Of a DNA stretch of 60,389 nucleotides, positions 34,064 through 43,024 are shown piece after piece. Below the pieces are notes generated by a model. It searched no databases. It was not told where the DNA came from and saw only the letters and a list, made by a program, of their open reading frames with translations. The position numbers and the translations under genes are program-made. Origin of the DNA: JAAZIN01 sp964464625 (lineage in GTDB: Bacteria > Bacillota > Dethiobacteria > DTU022); NCBI GenBank assembly GCA_964464625.1, contig CAYXKD010000008.1:1-60389 (forward strand), given 5' to 3'. How positions within the stretch are numbered: position 1 is the stretch's first letter; each line of letters opens with the position of its first letter.

Positions 34064-34888
34064 ATGAGGCGATTTGACTCGATGACAGTGTTGGGAATTA
34101 TGATCGGCCTGGGGCTGGTCCTGTTGGGGATCAAGCTGGAAGGGAATGTCAGTGCATTCTGGAATTCTTCAGGCTTTCTTATTACCCTGGGCGGATCCTT
34201 TGGAGCCTTAATGGTGAATTTTAGGGTCGGAGAAATCAAGATGGTATTGCAGGTAACGAAACAGGCCTTTATTCGCCAGGATGAATCTGTGGTGGATCAA
34301 TGCAACAGGTTTGTCCACCTGGCGGAGATGGCCCGCCGGGAGGGGCTGCTGGTGCTGGAAGATGAACTGCCGGGGATCGAAGATCCCTTCACCCAGAACG
34401 GATTGCAGATGGTCATCGATGGTTTTGAACCGGAAACAATCCGTAAAATTTTGCTTTCCGAGCTGGAATCAATAGAGGATCGCCACGAACTTGGGCGGAG
34501 CCTTTTCCAGACCTGGGGATCCCTGGCGCCTGCTTTCGGCATGATCGGGACTCTCATCGGGTTGGTGATGATGCTGGGCAAACTTGAGGACCCCAGCGCC
34601 ATTGGTCCGGGCATGGCTGTAGCACTTTTAACTACTTTTTACGGAGTGCTTCTGGCCAACCTGGTTTTTGTACCACTGGCTGGGAAACTTTCAATATACA
34701 GTAAGGAAGAAAGTAATCGAAAAGAGATTGTTATCGAGGCGCTGCTCCTGCTGCAAAGCGGGATCAATCCGCGCCTCATGCGGGAACATTTGAAAGCCTA
34801 TTTCTCTCCTGCTGAAAGAAAACTTCTGGATAAAAAAGAAAAGCGTAAAGAGGGAGAAGAGCTGGAGGAAGTGATCTTTGATGCCTAG
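34064..34888 (+). CDS. motA: stator protein MotA
   Basis: The 274-residue membrane protein has four transmembrane helices. Conserved segments: TVLGIMIGLGLVLLGIKLEG at the start, GSLAPAFGMIGTLIGLVMML (TM3, with the Pro of the ion path) and charged cytoplasmic residues between TM2 and TM3. With MotB it forms the ion-driven stator. Whether H+ or Na+ is used cannot be read with confidence. It overlaps motB by 11 bases. Confidence 0.95.
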   Translation: MRRFDSMTVLGIMIGLGLVLLGIKLEGNVSAFWNSSGFLITLGGSFGALMVNFRVGEIKMVLQVTKQAFIRQDESVVDQCNRFVHLAEMARREGLLVLEDELPGIEDPFTQNGLQMVIDGFEPETIRKILLSELESIEDRHELGRSLFQTWGSLAPAFGMIGTLIGLVMMLGKLEDPSAIGPGMAVALLTTFYGVLLANLVFVPLAGKLSIYSKEESNRKEIVIEALLLLQSGINPRLMREHLKAYFSPAERKLLDKKEKRKEGEELEEVIFDA

Positions 34889-35642
34889 TAGGGGCAGACA
34901 GAGAAGGAGAAGAGCAGTTCAGGATGCAGGCGGCAGCGAGTCGTGGATGCTGACTTATTCAGATATGGTTACGCTGTTGCTGACCTTTTTCATCCTGCTA
35001 TTTGCCATATCAATCATAGATATTGATCGCTTCAAAACGATGCTCATTTCTATTCAGAGCTCCTTTTTTGGCAACACCGGTATTTTTGAACATATAGAGC
35101 CGAAGAGCAGTGAACACGATGGCGATAACGATATCAGTGACAACACCCTCATCGATCTGGGAGGGGTTATGCTGGGGAAAGTCAGGGAAGCCGAAGAGCT
35201 GCAGTCAAAGGTAGAGCTGTTTCTGGAGCATAACGAACTGGAGGGAGCCGTTGATGTAAGGCTGGAGGAGCGTGGAGTGGTTATGGAGCTGCCTGAACAG
35301 ATTTTATTTAATCAGGTCAGCGCTGAACTGAGGCCCCAGGCAAAAATATTCCTGAAAGATCTGGCTGTGCTATTCAAGGAAATCGAGCATGGGATAGTCA
35401 TCGAAGGGCATACCTGCTCTCTACCTCTTAATACCGCACGTTATCCTAGTAATTGGGAGCTGTCAGTGGCAAGATCTGTGGGAGTAACGCGTTACCTGGT
35501 AGAAACCCAGGGGCTGGATCCCCGCCGCTTTGTAGCCACCGGCTACGGTGAATTTCAGCCCATAGCGACCAACGAAACTCCTGAAGGCAGGGCTAAAAAT
35601 AGACGTGTTACCATTGTTATCTCTTTACAGAACAATAGCTAA
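34878..35642 (+). CDS. motB: stator protein MotB
   Basis: The 254-residue protein has a single transmembrane helix with the ion-binding Asp in YSDMVTLLLTFFILLFA (about residues 27-43), then a plug/linker. A C-terminal OmpA-like peptidoglycan-binding domain follows, with VIEGHTCSLPLNTARYPSNW, ELSVARSVGVTRYL and GRAKNRRVTIV. It anchors the stator to the wall. Confidence 0.95.
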   Translation: MMPSRGRQRRRRAVQDAGGSESWMLTYSDMVTLLLTFFILLFAISIIDIDRFKTMLISIQSSFFGNTGIFEHIEPKSSEHDGDNDISDNTLIDLGGVMLGKVREAEELQSKVELFLEHNELEGAVDVRLEERGVVMELPEQILFNQVSAELRPQAKIFLKDLAVLFKEIEHGIVIEGHTCSLPLNTARYPSNWELSVARSVGVTRYLVETQGLDPRRFVATGYGEFQPIATNETPEGRAKNRRVTIVISLQNNS

Positions 35643-35654
35643 GCAGGTGATTCC

Positions 35655-36143
35655 ATGGAAATGAGATCATTAAAACAACCGGAACCGCAAGCGCCACCTC
35701 CAAAGAAAACAAAGAATAGCGCAGTTTTGATCATAATTGCGGTATTTATCGCCGCCGGAATCTTCATCACTGCCGGATGGTTTCTATATGGCGATAGATT
35801 AACAGGCCTTTTTAAAAACCACACTGATTCTGTGGAAGAAGTAAACTATTTCATACCTGTTAAGGAGTTCCAGGTAAACCTCGCAGATCCGGGGGGGCGG
35901 CGTTATTTGCGGATGAGGATATATTTTGGCACCAGCGACAAAGATCTGCTTAAAGAGGTTGAGCAAAGGGATCTGGAGATTCGCTCGGGGATCATCGCTA
36001 TATTGCGCTGCACTACCGTGAAAGATCTGGAGGGAAAAGATGGGATGGATCGTTTGAAAAGCGAGATCCTGGAACAGGTGAACAGCCTGCTTTCTACCGG
36101 AAAGCTGGAAGAGGTCTACTTTGATGATTTTTTAATTCAATAG
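35655..36143 (+). CDS. fliL: stator-associated protein FliL
   Basis: The 162-residue protein has one transmembrane helix (about 22-44) after a basic, Pro-rich tail, then the FliL domain with FQVNLADPGGRRYLRMRIYF. FliL forms a ring around MotB and supports torque under load. Position behind motB is usual in Clostridia. Confidence 0.9.
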   Translation: MEMRSLKQPEPQAPPPKKTKNSAVLIIIAVFIAAGIFITAGWFLYGDRLTGLFKNHTDSVEEVNYFIPVKEFQVNLADPGGRRYLRMRIYFGTSDKDLLKEVEQRDLEIRSGIIAILRCTTVKDLEGKDGMDRLKSEILEQVNSLLSTGKLEEVYFDDFLIQ

Positions 36144-36158
36144 AGCGGGGGGGTTGGC

Positions 36159-36548
36159 ATGAACAAGGCAAAAGAGAAGGATGAGGTAATACAGGCCCGG
36201 GAAAATGCTGCGCAGGGGGAGGAAATAAGGGTTCAGAAAGTGGAATTCCATCCCTTTCCCCACCTTTCAGCCGTTCCACCAAAACAGGAAAGATCTCCTT
36301 TGTTTGACGATGTCAGTCTGAGGTTGTCTGCCGAATTGGGAAAAACAAAGGCCAAGATCCGTGATTTTATCAATCTTGAAGAAGGGTCCTTGCTGGAGCT
36401 TAACCGGCCGGCTGATGAAAATGTTCTCTTATTAGCCAATGAAGTGCCTTTTGCCCGTGGTGAGATCGTTGTAATTAACGAGCGTTTTGGAGTAAGGATT
36501 ATCTCTTTTGTGCAGGAGAGACGAAAACAACCACAGCAGAAGGAGTAG
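36159..36548 (+). CDS. FliN-like SpoA-domain protein
   Basis: The 129-residue protein has an N-terminal tail of about 50 residues. A C-terminal SpoA (FliN) domain follows: LSAELGKTKAKIRDFINLEE, then GSLLELNRPADENVLLLANE and FARGEIVVINERFGVRI. It is one of three FliN-type domains in the window (also at 47728 and in FliY). It may be part of the C-ring or the export platform. Its place between fliL and fliO is unusual for a switch protein. Confidence 0.8.
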   Translation: MNKAKEKDEVIQARENAAQGEEIRVQKVEFHPFPHLSAVPPKQERSPLFDDVSLRLSAELGKTKAKIRDFINLEEGSLLELNRPADENVLLLANEVPFARGEIVVINERFGVRIISFVQERRKQPQQKE

Positions 36549-36550
36549 AA

Positions 36551-36922
36551 ATGACAGAATATCTACTGGTGTTAAAGTTTATCGGCCTTCTTATTCTGGT
36601 GGTGCTGCTTGCTTATTTTGCCATTAAGTTTGGGTTGCAGCGGTTTCAGCCCTCCACAGGACGGGGCTATATCGGAGTAATTCAAAAGGTGCCTTTGGAT
36701 CTAAAAGGAGATCGTTTGCTTATTCTCATCCGTATCGGTGAACGGATCTTGTTGCTGGGATCTGCCCAGGCGAATATTTCCCTGCTGTATGAATTACCTG
36801 CTGAGGAGCTGTCGCTGCTTTCTGATAATCCCGTTCAGCCTGATAAAAAGAACCTTTTTTCTGTATTGCTGGAGGGTTACAGGAGGAAAAATAAATCCGG
36901 GAAAGAAGGAACAGGGCTTTGA
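36551..36922 (+). CDS. fliO: flagellar export protein FliO
   Basis: The 123-residue protein has one N-terminal transmembrane helix (about 7-27) and then a small beta domain (GYIGVIQKVPLDLKGDRLLI, LIRIGERILLLG). FliO helps assemble the FliP ring of the export gate. AAGGAG precedes the start and fliP overlaps its end by 4 bases. Confidence 0.88.
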   Translation: MTEYLLVLKFIGLLILVVLLAYFAIKFGLQRFQPSTGRGYIGVIQKVPLDLKGDRLLILIRIGERILLLGSAQANISLLYELPAEELSLLSDNPVQPDKKNLFSVLLEGYRRKNKSGKEGTGL

Positions 36923-37692
36923 AAACAGGGTGCAAAGTTTTGTTGGTTCTGCTGCTGTTTCTTTTACTGATCGGGTTTTTACCGGGGTCTTGCCATGTTT
37001 CGGCGCAGCCGCTGTTTGTTCCGGAGATGGAACTGCGCCTGGGAGGGGGCGAAGAGGACTCGGAAAGTCTGGTCGGTTTTTTGCAACTACTGCTTTTTCT
37101 GGCTGTTATCACCCTGGCACCGGCTTTTGTGGTCCTGATGACCTCTTTTACCAGGATCGTGGTGGTGCTCTCCTTTGTCAGGAGTTCAATGGCTACGCAG
37201 CAGATACCACCTAACCAGGTCATTACCGGGCTGGCTTTATTCATGACCATCTTTATCATGTTCCCCACATGGGGGGCGGTTAATGAACAGGCCATTCAGC
37301 CTTATCTGGAGGGTGAAATAACCGAGGAAGAGGCCTGGACAGAGGCGAGTGCTCCTCTTTCCGAATTTATGTTAAACCAGACCAGGGAGAAAGATCTGGC
37401 TTTATTTATTGACATCTCCGGTATGGAGCCTCCGGAAGAGAGAGCTGATCTGCCCCTGCAGGTGCTGGTGCCTTCCTTTGTCATCAGCGAGTTAAAAACA
37501 GCTTTTCAGATGGGGTTTATCCTGTTTATCCCCTTCTTAATTATCGATATGGTTGTTGCAAGCACCCTGATGTCCATGGGGATGTTTATGTTACCCCCTG
37601 TAGTTATTTCTTTGCCTTTTAAGATATTGCTCTTTGTTCTGGTGGATGGGTGGCACCTGGTGGTTAAATCTTTGCTGCAAAGTTATATGTAA
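36919..37692 (+). CDS. fliP: flagellar export gate protein FliP
   Basis: The 257-residue product has a TTG start. An N-terminal signal peptide (about 1-31, CHVSAQ end) is followed by four transmembrane helices and the conserved LTSFTRIVVVLSFVRSS-type segment (MTSFTRIVVVLSFVRSSMAT) and QIPPNQVITGLALF. It is a core subunit of the FliPQR export channel. Confidence 0.96.
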   Translation: MKTGCKVLLVLLLFLLLIGFLPGSCHVSAQPLFVPEMELRLGGGEEDSESLVGFLQLLLFLAVITLAPAFVVLMTSFTRIVVVLSFVRSSMATQQIPPNQVITGLALFMTIFIMFPTWGAVNEQAIQPYLEGEITEEEAWTEASAPLSEFMLNQTREKDLALFIDISGMEPPEERADLPLQVLVPSFVISELKTAFQMGFILFIPFLIIDMVVASTLMSMGMFMLPPVVISLPFKILLFVLVDGWHLVVKSLLQSYM

Positions 37693-37704
37693 GGAGGCGG
37701 GTAG

Positions 37705-37971
37705 ATGGCCCCGGGAGCTTTATTGGAAATACTGCGTGAAGCGATTAAGGTAATCCTGATCATGGTTGCGCCCATTCTGGGATTCAGCCTGTTCATGGGA
37801 TTGACTGTAAGCATATTCCAGGCAACAACACAGATCCAGGAGCAGACACTGGCCTTTGTCCCTAAAATTATTACAGTGCTGCTTGTGTTGATGCTGCTTG
37901 GCGGCTGGATTATCAATGTGGCTGTGCAGTTTACTTTGCAGCTTTGGGGCGGGGGACTGATTCCTTTTTAA
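37705..37971 (+). CDS. fliQ: flagellar export gate protein FliQ
   Basis: The 88-residue protein has two transmembrane helices and the FliQ segment VSIFQATTQIQEQTLAFVPK. It is a FliPQR channel subunit. AAGGAGG precedes the start. Confidence 0.95.
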   Translation: MAPGALLEILREAIKVILIMVAPILGFSLFMGLTVSIFQATTQIQEQTLAFVPKIITVLLVLMLLGGWIINVAVQFTLQLWGGGLIPF

Positions 37972-37990
37972 ACAGCTTGCCCCAGGCTGG

Positions 37991-38788
37991 ATGAGAATGA
38001 GGCTGGAAAGAAAGATGTTAAATATACTAGATCCAAATCAATGGCAACTGTTTCTGCTGGTATTTGCCCGGCTGGCTGGAATAGTATTTCTCTTTCCTTA
38101 TTTTAACTGGCAGGGGATTCCGGCGGTTTTACGGGTCTGGATTGCCCTGATGCTGACCTACTTGCTCTGCCTGTCGCTGCCCAAAGGGATAATGATCAAT
38201 CCTGCCGGCGCTATTGAGATGTGGTTTTTGCTGTTAAAGGAGGCTGCTGTTGGACTGGCCCTGGGATTTTTAATTGTTCTCTGTTTTTCACTTTTCACCG
38301 TGGCTGGTCAACTCATGGACGTGGGAGCAGGGTTAAGCCTATCCGCGGTTTTTAATCCCCAGGCCGGTGGTCAGGTTACCATGCTGGGACGATTCTATTA
38401 TCTGCTAGTGCTTGTATATTATCTGGCTATCAACGGTCACCATCTCTTTATTGCATCAATTGCTGAAAGTTACCGGCTCATTCCTCTGGATACAGGCATT
38501 CTGGCGCAGGAGCTGGCAGGAGGAATGGGACAAATATTTGCCCGCATCTTTACCCTGGCTTTCCAGATCGCTGCACCGGTAATCGTAATTTTGCTGATCA
38601 TGGATCTAGCTTTAGGCCTCATAGCCAAGACTGTTCCCCAGGTTCATGTCTTTGTGGAGGGGCTGCCCTTAAAAATAGCCCTGGCCTTGCTCATCCTGGG
38701 AGTGCTGCTGCCTCCCATGGCGGTGGCCTGGGAGAGTTTGCTGGACGAATTTTCCAGGCATATATACTGGTTTATGGAAACGTGGTGA
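37991..38788 (+). CDS. fliR: flagellar export gate protein FliR
   Basis: The 265-residue protein has about six transmembrane helices. Segments such as QLFLLVFARLAGIVFLFPYF and GLSLSAVFNPQAGGQVTMLG, and a C-terminal GLPLKIALALLILGVLL, fit FliR. The true start could be the ATG at 38015 (MLNILDPNQWQ), since no strong ribosome binding site favours 37991. It closes the FliPQR channel. Confidence 0.93.
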   Translation: MRMRLERKMLNILDPNQWQLFLLVFARLAGIVFLFPYFNWQGIPAVLRVWIALMLTYLLCLSLPKGIMINPAGAIEMWFLLLKEAAVGLALGFLIVLCFSLFTVAGQLMDVGAGLSLSAVFNPQAGGQVTMLGRFYYLLVLVYYLAINGHHLFIASIAESYRLIPLDTGILAQELAGGMGQIFARIFTLAFQIAAPVIVILLIMDLALGLIAKTVPQVHVFVEGLPLKIALALLILGVLLPPMAVAWESLLDEFSRHIYWFMETW

Positions 38789-38792
38789 TAAT

Positions 38793-39854
38793 GTGGCTCC
38801 CTTTGGTTCGCAACATGATAAAACTGAAGACCCGACGCCGCACCGCTTAAGAGAAGCCCGGCGCAAAGGGCAGGTTTTTAGAAGTGTTGAGCTGGGATCA
38901 GCGGCCAACCTGCTCGCGGTACTCTCTGTTATATTGCTGCTGGGCTCCTGGTTGTTCAAAGAATTTCAAACTGTATTTGTCAATATTTACAGCCAGCTGG
39001 GAACAGTCCAGGAAAGCGGCTTTCAGCCCGGACGAATTCTCCTTCAGGGGACAAGCGGCTACCTTATATTGATGGCTCCCATTTTTGGTACGGCCATAAT
39101 TGCCGGTGTGGCGATAAACCTTGTCCAGGTGGGCTTTAATGCAACCGCCTCTCACCTGTCGCCGAAGCTTGACCGGATTAACCCTGCTCAAGGCCTAAAA
39201 AGAATATTTTCGCAGAGGGCTCTTTTCGAACTTGTCAAGGCGATTCTGAAGATAATAATTGTCGGCACAGTTACATTTTACCATATCCGCGGACAGCTGC
39301 CGGAGGCTTTGACCCTGATCAACAGTGAGGCGTCTTACAGTGCCGGAATGATCTGGAAGGTCATGGGGGGGCTGGGGATGCGGGTGGGGTTCCTCTTTGC
39401 GGCACTGGCCCTGCTGGATTACCTTTTCCAGAGGCGGGAACACTGGAAAAGCTTACGGATGACCCGCCAGGAGGTTAAAGACGAACTAAAACAGCTTGAA
39501 GGTGATCCCCTGGTTCATTCGAAAATCAGGCAGAAGCAGAGGTTGCTGGCGCAGCAGCGGATGTTGAGCGAGGTTCCGGCAGCCGATGTGGTGATTACAA
39601 ACCCCACGGCTATTGCAGTTGCTTTACGCTACCAGGCGGGTAAGGATGGGGCGCCCCGTGTGGTGGCTAAAGGGGTGGGGATTATTGCCCAAAGGATCAG
39701 GGAAATAGCGGAGGAGCATAAGATTGTAATGGTGGAAAACCCTGCAATCGCCCAGATGCTTTGGAGAACTACTGAACTTAATGAGGAGATTCCTGTGGAA
39801 CTTTACCAGGCTGTGGCGGAGATACTGGCTATGGTTTACCGCATCAGGGATTAG
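38793..39854 (+). CDS. flhB: flagellar export switch protein FlhB
   Basis: The 353-residue protein has a GTG start. It has an N-terminal basic segment with TPHRLREARRKGQVFRS, four transmembrane helices, and a cytoplasmic domain with the autocleavage motif NPTA (cut between N270 and P271). It works with FliK to switch from hook to filament export. Confidence 0.95.
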   Translation: MAPFGSQHDKTEDPTPHRLREARRKGQVFRSVELGSAANLLAVLSVILLLGSWLFKEFQTVFVNIYSQLGTVQESGFQPGRILLQGTSGYLILMAPIFGTAIIAGVAINLVQVGFNATASHLSPKLDRINPAQGLKRIFSQRALFELVKAILKIIIVGTVTFYHIRGQLPEALTLINSEASYSAGMIWKVMGGLGMRVGFLFAALALLDYLFQRREHWKSLRMTRQEVKDELKQLEGDPLVHSKIRQKQRLLAQQRMLSEVPAADVVITNPTAIAVALRYQAGKDGAPRVVAKGVGIIAQRIREIAEEHKIVMVENPAIAQMLWRTTELNEEIPVELYQAVAEILAMVYRIRD

Positions 39855-39870
39855 AAAGGAGGCGAGAGGG

Positions 39871-41964
39871 ATTCCGGCTTTTGATTTGAGCAGAGCAGAG
39901 AGCTCACGGTGGCACTGGGTAAGCAGTAACATGGATCTGGTTGCGGCAATGGCTTTTATCGGGATCGTCGTGATCATGATCCTGCCCCTGCCCCCGGGCT
40001 GGCTGGATATCTTGCTGGTGATCAATATATCCTTTTCCATCATCACCCTTCTGCTGACACTCTTTTCTGCCAATACCAGGGAACTGAACATATTCCCTTC
40101 GGTTTTACTTACTGCCACCCTCTTCAGGCTGGCCCTAAACATTTCCTCAACGCGCTTGATTCTATCCCGGGCTGATGCCGGAAAAGTCATCCAGGCATTT
40201 GGTCAATTCGTGGTTGGAGGCAATTATGTTGTTGGACTGGTTATATTCCTTATCATTACTGTAATCCAGTTTGTGGTCATCACCAACGGCGCCGGCAGGA
40301 TCGCCGAGGTGGCGGCGCGCTTCACTCTTGATGCCCTGCCGGGAAAACAGATGAGCATTGATGCTGATTTTAACGCCGGTTTGATTGACGAAGAGACCGC
40401 CCGGCAAAAAAGGAAAGAGCTGCAGACAGAAGCCGACTTTTTCGGGGCTATGGATGGGGCCAGTAAATTTGTCAAGGGCGATGCTATCGCCGGAATAGTT
40501 ATCGTTCTAATCAATATCATTGGAGGTCTGGTGATCGGTGTTCTTCAGCTAGGTTACTCGCCGCTTGAGGCAGCGCAGATCTACATCATCCTGACAGTGG
40601 GAGACGGCCTGGTGGCGCAGATCCCGGCGATATTGATCTCGACTGCTGCGGGGATGCTTGTGACCAGATCTACAGCGGAAGCTTCATTTGGCGAAGAACT
40701 GGCCGGACAGTTCCTGGGATATCCGCGGGCGCTCATGCTTACTGCCGGGATGCTCGCGCTGTTTGCCTTTGTTCCCGGATTGCCCACCTGGCCTTTTTTG
40801 ATTCTAGCAATTTTCTGCAGCTTATTATCATGGATCCTTCTGAGGAGCCAGCGGCGAAAAAAAGTTGAGCAGGCTGAAATATCTGCGGCTGCTCACCTTT
40901 CAGCCAAACCAGATGATCCCGGTTTGTTGTTAAAAATTGAACTTATGGAAATAGAGATCGGCTATAACCTTATCTCTTTAACCGAACCCCGGGGCGGCGG
41001 AAGCCTGCTGGACAGGATCACCATGGCACGCAGGAAGGTTATTGGAGAACTGGGAATTATCATCCAGCCTGTCCGGATAAGGGACAATTTGCATTTGCCA
41101 CCCAATGACTATCTTTTTAAACTTAAAGGCAACAATATCGGAGGGGGTCAGCTTCGCCCGGGCATGATCCTGGCACTCTGTCCGGAAAACGAATTGCCGG
41201 AAGAGCTTGAGGGCATTTTCACCAGAGAGCCTACATTTGATCTGCCGGCACTCTGGATCGATGAAGGACAAAAAGAAAAGGCGGAGATGTTGGGCTGTAC
41301 TGTTGTGGATACCGGAACGGTCCTGCTAACTCATTTTACGGAAACCCTGAAAAGTCATGCCCACGAACTTTTAACGCGCCAGACCACCAGGGAGATGATC
41401 GATCTAGTAAAAGAAAGCTGCCCGGCAGTGGTAGAGGAGCTGACGCCGGATTTGTTGACTTTGGGAGAGATCCAGAAGGTTTTACAAAACCTGCTTAAGG
41501 AAGGGGTCCCGGCGCATGATCTGGAGACTATTTTGGAAGAGCTGGCCGATCAGGCCAGGGTGACCAGGGATGTCGATACTCTGACTGAACGTGTTAGAGA
41601 AGCACTCCAACGAACAATTACTTATCTTTACACCGTTCCTGGAGAGCCGTTAACAGTAATCACTCTTGCTCCGGAGCTGGAAAAAGAAATTGCCAATTCG
41701 TTGAAGAACACCGGTAAAGGCATTCTCCCCGTGCTTGCCCCGGGGAGAATGCAAGGGCTTATCAACGGATTGGAAGGACTTCAAAATTCGTTGGGGTCAA
41801 AAGGAAAGGCGGTTTCGGCAATTCTAACTTCCCCCGGGATCCGTTTGCCCTTGAGGAGGTTCCTGGAGGGATTCTTCCCCAGGCTGGCCGTGCTCTCCGT
41901 TCATGAAATTTTACCCGAAATCAAAGTGGAATCGGCGGGGGTGATCAGTATACATGAAGGTTAG
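39871..41964 (+). CDS. flhA: flagellar export protein FlhA
   Basis: The protein has about 697 residues, with eight N-terminal transmembrane helices and a cytoplasmic domain with the FlhA segments TPDLLTLGEIQKVLQNLLKE and DLETILEELADQ. The start is uncertain. An ATT at 39871 sits 8 bases after a perfect AGGAGG (39857-39862). The first canonical options are TTG 39886 (23 bases from that site) and ATG 39931 (no clear site, but a normal FlhA N-terminus MDLVAAMAF). FlhA drives export with the ion gradient and docks chaperones. Confidence 0.93.
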   Translation: MPAFDLSRAESSRWHWVSSNMDLVAAMAFIGIVVIMILPLPPGWLDILLVINISFSIITLLLTLFSANTRELNIFPSVLLTATLFRLALNISSTRLILSRADAGKVIQAFGQFVVGGNYVVGLVIFLIITVIQFVVITNGAGRIAEVAARFTLDALPGKQMSIDADFNAGLIDEETARQKRKELQTEADFFGAMDGASKFVKGDAIAGIVIVLINIIGGLVIGVLQLGYSPLEAAQIYIILTVGDGLVAQIPAILISTAAGMLVTRSTAEASFGEELAGQFLGYPRALMLTAGMLALFAFVPGLPTWPFLILAIFCSLLSWILLRSQRRKKVEQAEISAAAHLSAKPDDPGLLLKIELMEIEIGYNLISLTEPRGGGSLLDRITMARRKVIGELGIIIQPVRIRDNLHLPPNDYLFKLKGNNIGGGQLRPGMILALCPENELPEELEGIFTREPTFDLPALWIDEGQKEKAEMLGCTVVDTGTVLLTHFTETLKSHAHELLTRQTTREMIDLVKESCPAVVEELTPDLLTLGEIQKVLQNLLKEGVPAHDLETILEELADQARVTRDVDTLTERVREALQRTITYLYTVPGEPLTVITLAPELEKEIANSLKNTGKGILPVLAPGRMQGLINGLEGLQNSLGSKGKAVSAILTSPGIRLPLRRFLEGFFPRLAVLSVHEILPEIKVESAGVISIHEG

Positions 41965-43024
41965 AAAGTATTACTCCAAAAATCCGGTGGAAGGTTTCCT
42001 TAAAGTAAAAAAGGAGCTTGGTCCCGAGGCGATCATTTTGCAGACCCGAAAAGTACGCGAAAGAGGCTTGAAGGGATTGTTTCTGCCTCCCCGGGTGGAG
42101 ATTGTTGCAGCCCTGGATTCAAGTGATAGTGTCCGGACCGGTGTTTATTCACCAGAGAACCCTACAGAGCTGGAGAGGGAAATAAAAAATTTAAAACAGA
42201 TGGTCCAGTCACTGGTAAAGGAAACAGAGAACGAGCCAAATGGCAGAGGAGAACTGGAAAACCACAGCTACTGGCGCAATTACCTGGAGAGGCAGGATAT
42301 TGATCCGGCGATCGGCAACGAACTTCTTGCCGGCTTATCTGAAAAACCGGGCGGGCCGGGCCTGGGCTGGGCCTCCATGGTTCTGGCGCTTCAGGAGCAA
42401 CTTACCAGCAGGGTGCCGGTAACAGGGGAAAGAGAGTATCGCACCCTGGTCTTAATCGGGCCGACGGGCGTGGGCAAAACGACTACCCTGGCGAAGCTTG
42501 CGGCAAGGTATGCCCTGACTTTTAAAGAAAAAGTGGGCCTTATTACCATCGATCATTTTCGCATCGGGGCTGTAGAGCAGCTTAAGGCCTATGCCGATAT
42601 TATTGATCTTCCCCTGGAAGTAGCAATTACCCCAGCAGATTTGGCTTTGTCACTTGAGCGCCTGTCAGGATGCGACCGGATCCTTGTGGATACTGCCGGA
42701 AGGTCTACAGGCAACCTCAACCAGATTGACGAGCTTTCAGACTACATGGAACTGCTGCTACCTGCGGAGGTGCATCTGGTGATCAGTGCCACTACCCGCT
42801 GGCAGGACATTCGTCATATTACCGGCAACTTTATGAAGCTCCAGTACAATCGCCTCTTAATTACCAAACTGGATGAAACCGCTTCATATGGAGCCGTGCT
42901 GAATGGCGCCTACCATACCGGACGGCCGCTGATTTATCTTACGGATGGGCAAAGTGTGCCCGATTGTTTAAAACTGGCAGGGGAGATGGATTGGGCAAAG
43001 CTGTTTTTGGGGGGAAGAAAATGA
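41954..43024 (+). CDS. flhF: flagellar placement GTPase FlhF
   Basis: The 356-residue protein has an N-terminal basic B domain (MKVRKYYSKNPVEGFLKVKK), then the SRP-type NG GTPase with GPTGVGKTTTLAKLA (about 170), DHFRIGAVEQLKAYA, DTAGRS and TKLDETASYG. It sets flagellar position and number at the membrane. It overlaps flhA by 11 bases. Confidence 0.95.
   Translation: MKVRKYYSKNPVEGFLKVKKELGPEAIILQTRKVRERGLKGLFLPPRVEIVAALDSSDSVRTGVYSPENPTELEREIKNLKQMVQSLVKETENEPNGRGELENHSYWRNYLERQDIDPAIGNELLAGLSEKPGGPGLGWASMVLALQEQLTSRVPVTGEREYRTLVLIGPTGVGKTTTLAKLAARYALTFKEKVGLITIDHFRIGAVEQLKAYADIIDLPLEVAITPADLALSLERLSGCDRILVDTAGRSTGNLNQIDELSDYMELLLPAEVHLVISATTRWQDIRHITGNFMKLQYNRLLITKLDETASYGAVLNGAYHTGRPLIYLTDGQSVPDCLKLAGEMDWAKLFLGGRK

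Noticed and set aside
42592..42599. GCCGATAT inside flhF as a sigma-28 promoter
   Set aside because: No TAAA at the right distance; the sequence simply encodes Ala-Asp-Ile.
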